64,000 bases of DNA from Patagioenas fasciata. Taxonomy: Eukaryota > Chordata > Aves > Columbiformes > Columbidae. Of the stretch, positions 49,948 through 61,100 are shown one piece after another; the first letter of the stretch is position 1; the number at the start of each line of letters is the position of its first letter. The DNA lies in NCBI RefSeq assembly GCF_037038585.1, contig NC_092521.1, positions 110,634,605-110,698,604 on the forward strand. Reading direction: 5' to 3'. The notes beneath the pieces are model-generated. The model saw only the letters and a list, made by a program, of their open reading frames with translations. It was not told the DNA's origin and did no database searches. The position numbers and the translations under genes were made by a program.

Positions 49948-50680
49948 TGGTTTAACCAGAGCTAACAATATAACCATGATAGCCACTCACTCACTCCCCA
50001 CCCTACCAAACAGGGGAGGGAATAAAAAATGGAAAGGAGAAACTTACAGGTTGAAATAAACACAGTTTAAGAAAAATAACAAAATAACACTAATATACTA
50101 CTAATAATAACACATATAAAAAGGAAACAGAATGTAAAATAAAAAGATACTCAGTGCATTTCTTCATGAACTCCATCTGCACTGAACAGCCAGTCCCATG
50201 CAGCAGCACCTGGTCCTGAACAGCCAATCCCAGAGAGAGAAGAGAGAAAAAGGCAGAAAGGCCCAGAGGCCTCTGCAAAATGGCAGAATGGCAAAAGGCC
50301 AAACTGAAGAAACTCCTGAACAGAACTCCCTCAAACAGGTCTCTGTCTCAGCTGCAACCAGACTCCATGCCTAGCCAGAAGATCCCAGCTCTCCTTAAAT
50401 ATAGAGCATGATGCTAATGGTATGAAATATTCTTATTGATCAGTCTGGATGTCAGTCAAGTTCTGCCCCATCCATGCTCCCCTTCCCAGCTGCCTCACAC
50501 CTGTGGGCAGAGCTCAGAGGCCTTGGATCCCAAGCAACAGCAATTAAAAACATTAAGTCTGTCCTGGGATGTTATCTTCTTCTCCAACTAAATCCAAACA
50601 ATGACCATGCTAGCTACAAAGAAAGAAAGGTTTCTAACTGCACAAATAAAAGTTAACTCGTTTTCAGTCAAACCAGCACA
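49948..50680 (+). mobile_element. Solo LTR of an avian endogenous retrovirus
   Basis: About 733 bp resembling a widespread neoavian ERV LTR family that I know from passerine and other bird genomes. Landmarks in order are a TGGTTTAACC start, CACTCACTCACTCCCCACCC, GAATAAAAAATGGAAAGGAG, CAGTTTAAGAAAAATAAC with an A/T-rich stretch, GAACAGCCAGTCCCATGCAG, CATGATGCTAATGGTATGAA, GATGTTATCTTCTTCTCCAA, AATCCAAACAATGACCATGC, and AAACCAGCACA at the end. It starts with TG and ends with CA. No internal gag, pol or env sequence lies on either side, so this is a solo LTR left by recombination. A target-site duplication is not obvious, so the ends may be off by a few bases. It is antisense to VOPP1. Confidence 0.8.
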
Positions 50681-51573
50681 ATGGCATATAAACCATAGGT
50701 GTCTGACTTTAATATCAGATGTGCTTAAAACAGGCCTTCTTAAAAAAGGTAGATCAAGTTTATAAAGATCTATGTGAAACAGACTGTATGTATTTGTATT
50801 TAAAAGAATGGGCAAACAAGAGAAGCAGTATATCTCAGAGGAAGTGGCACCCAACTTCTGATTTTCCACAAGGAACATTAAAATCATGGGCATATGATTT
50901 ATGAAAAAAAATCTCTGTATTGATAAAAAAACCCTTACAGTTATAATACTATAGCCCTATACCTGGAGCTCACCTAAGAAAACCCCAAACAACCAACCCA
51001 CCATGTAAGGCACTTAATGGAAGATACATTCACAGAAGCAGCAGTTGTTAACAGCTGAACTATGTAATCTGTTTGATAGAACACACATCAAAGCATATAA
51101 TCCAATTCTCTCTCCAGCAGTTTGTGTTCAGATAACTAAATTAAGGCTTAAAAGGATCAATTCTCTTTATTTATAGCAATATTGAAACGGGTAAAAGTGA
51201 CATGGATGTGAAGGCTAACAATCTGTAGATGAGTTTCAGTTCCATCTGCAGCAGTACCACTGTGGTGACAGGGTTAGACAAGGAAGGCAAAATGGGCAGC
51301 AGAATGCATTTTGAGGATATTTCATTAATCTCTGACTCTTCATACACATCCACAAGTGGTCACATTTGCCTGAAGTTTCAAGAGGAGAGCACAATTAAGA
51401 AACCCCAACAGCCTGGAGGTCCCATTTCATCCTGCAGACTATGTCTTACCATGGGTGCCTTTGCCATCTCTCAGTTCAACTACAGGATGAACAGATGTTT
51501 GTGATATACCATAAACGCTTCAGTGCCTCAGAAAATCCAACAGGCACAAGTGCATTCCCTCAACAACACAAGC

Positions 51574-51660
51574 TTAAAAAATAAAAGACCAACACCCACC
51601 CAAAAATCCGAACAACAACGACAAAAAAAGCCACAAAAAACTTAATAACAAAAGAAACCC
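51574..51660. repeat. A/C-rich low-complexity tract
   Basis: About 85 bases dominated by A and C (AACACCCACCC, AACAACAACG, AAAAAAAGCC, CAAAAGAAACCC units) in intron 1. No element body is recognised next to it. Confidence 0.7.
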
Positions 51661-52027
51661 AACACTTCCTCTTCACTCTCTACAGTAAAGTTTCATACAA
51701 TACAAAATTGAGCGCAAGGAATTGCCATGGTCTGAGCCTCTCATTTGAAAAGTCACTCAGCTCACTGGAAGATCACCCAGCTGGTGATCTTGCCCAGCTG
51801 ACTCTGGGTCAGTGTCTTCACCCAACTTGGCACAAGGCTCTCTAGCAAATGATCTTAGCTCATCTTCAAGAAAGCAGGCTGAGACAAGCTTCCCCTCTGA
51901 TAATGGCCCGAGTCTAAACTCTACGATCTCTCAAGCCTTACTGAAAGAAAGGCAGACAGAAACCTTCACAAACACCACTGCTTTTCTTTCCAAATGCACA
52001 ATGCATCTCCCTAACTTTGCCTTTTCC

Positions 52028-52040
52028 AAAAAAAAAAAAA
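52028..52040. repeat. Poly(A)13 on plus strand
   Basis: Thirteen A in intron 1, followed by further A/C-rich sequence up to about 52090. Confidence 0.85.
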
Positions 52041-52760
52041 GTGCACAACGATGTAAACATTAAAAAAACAAACACATCCAACCAAACCAAGAGCTCCACC
52101 ACAAAGCCTTCTCCCTCGAGAGGCGCAAACACCATAGGACAGATGTTAGCTATGTTGCTTGGTACATCCCTGGAAAACACAGCAGCAGTACAGCCATAAA
52201 TGTGGGACAGCTATATAAACCAAAACTTACTTGTAAACAATAGTGTGAGCTAGAAATCACATAATAAAACTTCTGTGTATGCAGTGCAGCTCTTACGAGT
52301 CACACGTGATGATAAATAGCCTTCCTTCTGATGCTCAGGCCACAGAAGGCAAATGAGCATTTGCTCCAGAAGCAGAACGTGTATTATAACCATCTTCTGA
52401 GAGCTGCACTCATCCACAGTCCTTCAGGCTAAAATCTGTCCATCTCTGCCTACAGGCACACTCAAGCAAGCCTCTGAGCACTGGGTTTTGAAAATCATGC
52501 TAGACTAGTTTCTCTCTTTCCAGTGTCAGCACAGGAGGTGAACACGTATTAATTTACCCCCTAGCCAGCCCTATCAAAAGTAATGAAGCTTCACAAGGCA
52601 TGAGTCAACAGGTATTATTCAATGTATGTTTCATGGTCTTCAGCTCTCTGTGTTGAAAAGTGCGTTACTCCACTAATAACCCCATGCAGAGTAAGTTACA
52701 ACTAGAAGTCAGTAATACTACTGGAATGCAACTCAAACTGGAGTTATTTTATTATAGTAT

Positions 52761-52940
52761 AATAGAATCAGAGAATGTCCTGAGTTGGAAGGGACTCACA
52801 AGGATCATCAAGTCCAACTCCTGTCCCTGCATATGACTACACCGCAGTTCACACCATGTATCTGAGGGCATTGTGTTGTCACTTCTTGAATACTGTCAGG
52901 TTTGGGGCCGTAACACCTCCCTGGGAAGCCTCTTCCTTAA
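52761..52940 (-). mobile_element. CR1 retrotransposon, 3' fragment
   Basis: CR1 terminus in minus orientation. The plus strand shows AATAGAATCAGAGAATGTCC, TGAGTTGGAAGGGACTCACA, AGGATCATCAAGTCCAACTC, and later GTCAGGTTTGGGGCCGTAAC and CCCTGGGAAGCCTCTTCC. It is close to the CR1 3' consensus and 5'-truncated. Confidence 0.92.
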
Positions 52941-53114
52941 AAACTTAGAAATCAAAATTAGCTTTATTTTAAATATCAGTTTGAGCTCTTTTTCCATATA
53001 AGAGGGCAAGCCCAAATTTTCATGAGATACTAGAGACCAGTTTCTCTCTTAGTAATTTGAAGTGCACCTCCAAGTCCTTATTTCTGCTTTCCAATAAGTG
53101 CTTGTACTTAGGAG

Positions 53115-53470
53115 TGCAAAGTACAGAGAAGAGCAAATACAATGAATAACAAGATGGAGCAGCTACCCTTCAAGAAGGCGCTAAAAGATTTCAGAACCTT
53201 CAACTTGAAAAACAGGTGCCTGGGTGACGGCCAAGAGCAAGGCTGAATGCAGAACTGAATGAAGCTGAACACAGAACTATTACTTGCCAAGCCCTGTAAC
53301 ATTAGTTTCAATTAATGTCCTAGCAGGAAATTAGTTTAAGAAGTGCTTCTTTACACAGCAGACAGACAAAATCTGAAATCTGTTGCTGCAAGAGATAGCA
53401 GAAGCAGACAGATTCAAAAAGGACTAGAAAAATCCATGGAAGACCGATCCAAAACAGTAATTAAAGGAAA
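53115..53470 (+). mobile_element. Old L3/CR1-like LINE remnant
   Basis: Plus-strand sequence resembling the older L3 branch of CR1 elements. It contains a segment like the RT C-terminus (TGCTTCTTTACACAGCAGAC, then ATCTGTTGCTGCAAGAGATA, then TTCAAAAAGGACTAGAAAAA and TCCATGGAAGA). In intact relatives this encodes a FFTQ...LP...F..L...M pattern. It is very degenerate with no open frame, and the boundaries are approximate. Confidence 0.55.
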
Positions 53471-56400
53471 AAAAAAGGAAGTTACACCCTAATATCTCTG
53501 ATGCATGTGAACCATATGTTGGAGAAGTATGAAGGCAACAGACAGGCTCATGGCCTTTCCTGGCACAGCACCTGCCACCGTCCAAGACAGAACACAGGTC
53601 TAGATGGACACTTGTCTCAAGCATCTTATTTCTTTCAGTCTTGCAGTCACACATATTTCTCAACATGCAATTAGCAAGAGCTCAATGAAGAAAAGGTGTG
53701 AACACAACACAACTTTGGTCTGTATCTGCAGGTGACAAGGCAAAAAGCCTTTATAAAGGTGCCAGAAGCATCCTTACAGAGCAAGACAACAAAATCCCTT
53801 TTAAAAAGTCCTCAAAGAAATATTTGCATTCTTGAAGCAGAAAAAATTTAGGATACTGAACAGGTTTTTAATATGCTAGTCTTAATGTCTTTTGAAACAA
53901 AATCATCATGGCAGCAATATATTTTATTTCCTATTCCAAACCAAATACACTAAATATTCATCTTTCAGTCCAATCACTGTATAATCACCACTTAATTGAG
54001 TTTTAAGTACTACCACATATCTCAGAGGCAAGCATAAAGTATTAATCACCTAAAACCCACACATGTATAAAATATTTCAGACACATGATCTCTGACCCTA
54101 CAGAGAGTTTGAGAAACCAACCAACCAATCCTTCAAAACACCTTCTGCAAGTTGATACATGGAAAAGCTATGCAGCATTCAATACTCCATTAAATATTCA
54201 CACTCTTCCCATATAGCTGCAGTCAAAGAATACAAAAGCCATGATTATGCAGATTTAAAAATCCATAAGCAACCACAAAGACGATCTTACGCCTGCAAGA
54301 CACAGACCATCCCATTTAACACAACAGCTCTCCAAGCAGGAGGAGCATCTCCACTCTCCCATGCAAAAGTCCCATTGAACTTTATGGCCTGAGAACTGGG
54401 TGGACGAGGATTTAGAAAGGTATGTGATTTTGACCCAACACTCAAACAGCAACGTAACACACAGACGGGTCTATGTGGCAGCTTATTGAGGGTGCTTTTC
54501 ATGAAAGTATAACGCTAAAACCAAAAAAAGTATTTTAGGTTTCAAGACAAATTGAAATCTCTGGAAGATCTTTCTCATTTAAAACATTTTCTGACAAACT
54601 TGGGCAAGCATCTGGGAAAACATGGAGAATCCATAATTTTGAGATAAAATTATGACTGAATTTTGCTTGGAGCTAGAGATTTGTCTTCAAATGAATTCAA
54701 ATCAAAGCTGCATGGATTTAAATAGGAAGAGTTTACTTTTTTCTTGCAACATGATGTATCCAAGTTCCAGAATCAAGATGCAACAGAAACAGGAAAGCCC
54801 AGCTCTGACAAAAAATGGGGGAGAGTTTAAGACTACTCAATGGCAATGCCTGTGGCTCCTTAGGATACAACTGTATCACAAGTCAAGCACTGCCTAAGGC
54901 TTCTCAGGCCAAGAGGAAAGTTGATGTGACTGAGGCCATGAAACAAAGGTAAAAAGAGAATCCCAGAAATTAATATTTTTCAACAGAAGGAATGAAACTA
55001 ATATCCAGATTTTTGTTGGTGGTGCTGTTTTATGTTTGGCTGGTTTTAAGTTTCATTAAAGGCCTTTAGGTTCATTAGGCAAAAAACCCACAAACTATGA
55101 AAGAGAGAGGACCTACTAAGAGAGGACCCCAGACCATACTCAGAGCAAGTGTTGTTTGATGTAAGAACCAACAATATGGCAAGCAATAACTCTGTGGTCC
55201 TTGGTCCTCCTCCTCAGTCCTCAGCAAAAAGCTACCAGAAATCTCTCTTCCTCATCCCTGTTACAGGTAGAAGCCGCTCAATTTTGTTTAAAACAAATTT
55301 TAATTAAATAAACCAGTTCAGTCAAACTTATCTCTGTCTTTCCTATGGCTTTTAATCCATAGCTTCCAAGACAACCTGTGAATAGAAGTTGATCATTCCT
55401 TAAGCTTTAGAAGAAGAATATGGAACAAAGATGGCGAAGAAACAGGCTCAGGTTTGGCAGCAGAGATGAGAGCAGAACCCCACTTTTCTAAGTGACAATG
55501 CCCTTAGCCATCAGGCCATACTTTTATACTGAAGCATGAAGAAGCATGAAGCATGCTGGATCACAGATAAGAACACTGGTTGGAAGAATAAAGAAAGGAA
55601 CAAGGTAACTGATTACTTCTAACATAAACCGAGCTCTGAAGAAATAACATGGGTGTTTTTTAACTGTCACTAACCACATCACCACACTAAGCTCTTCTGC
55701 ACCCAGCAAAAATGTCATCCCCATCACCAGGATTCATTATCAACTTTGTCGACAGCCTCAGCTCTTGCACTGAGGAGGTGGGAAGCTTGGGCTGTGTATC
55801 TACCCACAGATATATTCCCTCCAGGTGAGGTTTGAGGTGTATTTGCAAGGCACACATGTAGGCAGCTTGCTTCCACATTGCCTGCGCCGCATCTGCCTGA
55901 AAGCGGAACAGAGAAAACTTCGGAGACATTGTACAATCTAGCGCTATTTGTGTGCATAAAATTGTGATCACATGCTGAAGATACAGGGTTTCCTCTGAGC
56001 CTAAATCCACAGCGTGCAACAAGAAACCTTGAAGGTCCACTCTGCAAGTTGGTACAAGGAACTTTAGGATTGATGTTGCTGATACACATATTTTTATTTG
56101 AAAACTGTTTATCTCTTTTCTTTTAATTTCACTGCATGAAGCCCTTGAATGGTCTTGCCAGTACTAAATCAATCCTGATTTACCAGCCCTGTCACTGGCC
56201 ACAAAAACATTAGAGTGGAAAACTGGACTAGGTCAGAAAAAGTGTAAAACGCTGGATTATTTAAAAATATTAGGAAAAAAAACCTGTCAAAACCAATTAG
56301 AGTAACAGACGTAGAAGAGACTTACACAGGAATGTATAAACTCACCACTTTGTGTATTAAACATCCAGTACCAGCGAAATTTGATCAGCTCATATAAATA

Positions 56401-58116
56401 ACTTTTTTTAAAAAGTATCTAAGATTGCCTTGAGATTTTCATTAAAGGGAATGGACAGCCCTTGAACCAGCCTCAGCATGAATTCCCTACCCCAGTCCTT
56501 ATCAGGCAGAAAGGAGCTGAAGCAGGTACTCTGAACTGTCACAGTCATGTCAGCAACACCACAGCTCCACAAAAACCTGGTGCCTAGAAAAGAAACTAAC
56601 AAGAGCCTAAGCCCAAATGTTACACGCATCTGCTTTATAACGGTCTTTAAGGTTGGGAAAGGCACACTAGGCATTGCCTTCTCTGCAGTATTCACTGTAC
56701 CACCTTCCCTCTCCTCCTAGTTATTGCAGAGGAACAGTGATTATTTGAAGTAAATCTCTCCAGTATTGCCACACTCCTTGCCTGGATGTGCCACAACATT
56801 CATAATGCTCCTACAAGATGCTCTTAATGTAAAAGGAGGAGGGGAGACAGATTTTTATGAGCTATTTATTAAATACAAATATTTCATATCAGCATATGAA
56901 TTAATTATGTAGCTGCAGGTAAACTCCAGATGGTGCCAGCTTGATCTGAAACTTTAACAGAAATCTGAGAAATCCACTCATATCAGGGACTTGGGCACTT
57001 AACTGCATTTTTGGGGGTTCTGAAACAAATTACTTCTTGTATTCCTAAAACAGAAAAATATATTTGTTTTCTTGGCATCTGTTAAGTGTCCCAAAGGGCA
57101 CATTTGCAGAACAGAGAGGTAAGGGAAATGAGGCAGTAGTGACTGTCACCGTGCAGTCAACTTCCACCCAAACCAGCTGACATGCTCTTCCAGGATATGG
57201 AAATCTGTGTTCAAGTCTCTCTCTCGCCCAAAAGACTCAAACCTCTCTCACGCTCCTAGAAGTGAACAAATACCAAGCTGCAAGCAATCGGAGACAACAT
57301 CTCAGATTTTTTTGGAGCTGGCAGTGTTTCTGCTTGCATGAAATGCATAAGTATAGGAGCAAATGCCCATCCACACCAGCATTCTATGTCTGCCAGGAGA
57401 CAGTACAAAAATTTTTGGGACAACATGTAAAAACCAGCAAGAACAGAATTACCTCCTTCTCTAACAGACCCAAGCAGATGCCTCAAATCCCTCACATAAG
57501 CACTTCCCATGTCAAGGCCACAGTGCTTAGGAGCAACCAAGAGACCTAATATCTCATCCTTTTTTTGTCGTTAACTTCTATGTTCTTCTGTCTCTGAAGG
57601 GGTACAATTGGAACAAGCATTGCAAACACATGTCTCCCTGTTCAAAGAACATCTAAACCACTGAGCTATTGTATAGCTTTGACTTAGCTTAGTGCATATT
57701 TCCTTTGTATTTTACACAGAGGAAAAGAGGGATAATGTTGACAATTGACATAAATCAATTCCAGTATACCCTATCTCCTGCAGGCTAGGAACTTTTCCAG
57801 AAGAGTGATGCACACTTAAACCATCCTGAGGACATAAAGGAGATAAAAATCAGCCTCCCACACGCTGGGCGAATGCCAGGCTTTTCAGAAAAAAAGTTCC
57901 ACTCTCCTCTGACCACATACTGTAAAGCTATACTTGCAGTTCCTTAACTTTCGGAAGTATTTAGACAAAACCAGCCTTTGAAAGTGCTGAAACTGTTTCA
58001 ATGTGCTGTTATTTCGGTTTTGGCCACAACTACTCGGTGGCATTGACCCAATTTTGCACAACTTTAGACTGTCCTAGGACTGCATATTTCAATGAACGAT
58101 TAATTAAAAGGAAAAA

Positions 58117-58170
58117 ACAAACAAACAAACAAACAAACAAAACAAAACAACAACAACAACAACAACAAAA
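58117..58170. repeat. (CAAA)n to (CAA)n compound microsatellite
   Basis: About six CAAA units run into AACAAAACAA and then eight or so CAA units. It is a compound, length-variable repeat in intron 1. Confidence 0.92.
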
Positions 58171-61100
58171 TCCGCACAATCTTAAATGCAAGTCTTAGTT
58201 CCTGTGGTATTTCAGTATGAGTGAACACAACACTAAAAAGATAACAATAACTTAAACAGATTGAGTCAGCTATCTGAATGTGAAATACAGGTGAAGACTT
58301 TAATTAGTTCATATTTCACCCAAATAAATGTTGCCATCACTAACAGTCTGAGGTTAATTAGGTCAACAGAAAGTCATGAAGTCAGGTATACAATCCCAAT
58401 ACAAGTATAGCTCAGCAGTAAATGTCCAAATGCATAAATCAAAAGACCAGGATAAAGATGCCTATAGGATAAGAGTTTGGATGTACTTGTTGATCTTAGA
58501 TACACTAGTAACAGGACGCACTGAACAAACGTTAGGGTGATAACATGATAATTCTGCCAGGAGAGGAGTGCCAAGCCAAGAAACTTTCCTCCAGACAACT
58601 CACGTGCTTGGACTGATTCATCCTTACATCCATACAAGATCTCTAGCATGCGACTTTCAAAAATGCCTATATTGAGAAGTCTGTAAAAAGGAAGCGCTTG
58701 TTGCAAAGCATGCACTTAACTAAACCAAAGCAAGTGTTTACTGTGAGGTCAAAGCAGTTTTCTCATACTGGAGTGGGAAACTAAGAATCAGAAATATTAA
58801 GCTTCTAACTCTCAAACATTGTACATGACACTTTCATGACTTTCTGCCCACTCACTCATCCGTACAATGCCTATGAATCTGGCCTGGATGTGACTGGAAC
58901 ATGCTACAGCATATTTAATGTTTAAGTACTATGAAATCCTTCTGTGAGAGGTGCCAGACAAGCACATTTTTTGTCATTACAAATAATCGCAAAATTCTGG
59001 TTTCCCATAAAAATCTAAGTACTGTCATAGACTTCTGAAGCATAACAGCTCTATTCGTTCTTTATTTAATTACTTGTGTTTGAATAAAACAAAGAAATAC
59101 TATAAACGCACAAATAGCTTAAATCTAATTTGGAAGATGGATATTTGGATAAGCCATTACCATGATCAAAGTCTAGGACATAATTAAGAAAGACCCACAC
59201 CTTCAGAACAATGTACAGCACTGAAAGTGAAAGTAATGGTGATTTTTTTTTGCAGTTAAAGAGCCAGGTATTAAAGTCAAGTACATGATTTAGTTTTGCT
59301 GCCTTCAGCACATGTGCCAGGAACAGGCATCTGGGTATGAGCACCAGGACCTCTGCCCTGCAGATCTTGCAGGCAGAAGTTGTAAGCATCACGCCAGCTC
59401 TGCAGGCACTTTTGTGACATGCTGTCACACGTGCAGCTTCCAGGCACAGAGGTGGCACATCCCAGCCACTGACTGGCTGCAAAAACACCTACCAGGCTGA
59501 GAGAGAGCCAAGTCCAGACAAATATGGCAAGTCTGCGTAGACAGAGATCAGACACCTTGGAAGAGTTATTTGTTCCTGCGGATGGCTCAGGTCTCAGTCC
59601 TTCCTCAAGACCCATGTGTTTACAACCCGTACAAGCGAGGAAGTCACCTTTGAGGAGATGTCCAGGGAGTCATTAGCAGTTCTAGAGTAACACTTGTGGA
59701 TGCTGACAATTAAATTACAAGTGCCACCCCTACTGCTGTGAATAAGGCTGCCAAGCTTTCTCCAGGTGGTATCAGGAAACCCAGTATTAATTGGCCCTTC
59801 ATAACCTTGCTTCACATAGCATTTAAATGTTCTAGCCCGAAGGAAAGACTTTTTACAAAGGCTGCCTGTTTCCAAACCTCTCTAGATCTTTTTTAAAAGC
59901 TTGCTGCAGGAACATTTCAAAAGCAAACTTCTTAAAAGTTATTAATTTGGCTTCATCAGGCACTTTCAGACAGTAAGACATTTGCAGACAGTGCAAATTC
60001 TTTTTTTCCCTCAGTCAGACTTGCTTTTGGAAATCTATTTAACTGAACTTGAACCTTCATAATAAATTTAATATCTTCACAGCCTACTTCTTCGAAGGGA
60101 GAAAATCACTGATTAAGATTAGAGTTAAAACTCCGAAACACGTAACCCATTATCCTCCATCCCATCAGTGAGAGTGTGTCTACGAAGTCCGATACAACTG
60201 GCACATTCCAGCTGAACTCTGGGGTTTCATCCACGGACTTAGCAACCCACATTTTCAAAGCCTGCATCTGGAGGTCATAGAACATAGAAAGATATACACT
60301 CGTACTAAAATTAATACGAGTACATATGCTGTATCCAATATTGGCAACACAGACAAAGATAAAGAGAAATCTTGTACAGTGTGTCTGCTCCAGATCTGAA
60401 AATTGCCCTCATGCCTCTTTATACCATATTTACATACCCTGAGTCCTCCTGTCCACCTGAGATTAAGAAATAATGTATTTCTTTGATCCTAGGCAGGGGT
60501 TTACAGACATGTCTCTCATGCTGATGTAAATGAGACACCATTTCAGTTTCACTGGTTTTAGCAAGTTAATATACAGTAGATTAATTTGGTCTTCCTCCTC
60601 CCTTCACTACTTCACACTTGCCTCTCAGTGCCATTAGGATTATTCTTATTATACCCGCACAGCTGCTAATTAAACAGTTTTCATGTTACAGAAGCTCCCA
60701 CAACAGCTCTCACATATCCTTACATGCTCTTGCACAAAAACTCTCAACTCACATCTTTTTCCAGATGTGTAGTTTGAGACTGAGATGTTAAGTTCATTAA
60801 ACATCTGAGAATTTACATAGTATCATAATAATTTCTTATTACCCATGGCCTGTGCCTGCCCCCATTCTCTACAGTTCACAGAAAGCTTACCAGCTGCACA
60901 CGCAATCTCCTCTGCCTATTTTCCATCTACATTATGAAACAAGCATATGTTTATTAAAAACATTCCCCTAACTCTTCTTTACCCTGATAGCAATGGCAGT
61001 GTATTCCAGGGTTGATACCCGACTAAAAAGAGGGAGCATAAATATGAAGCAGAAAGGGTCTGTATACAGGGCAGCCCACTGTAATGAGGGGTTACCCATG

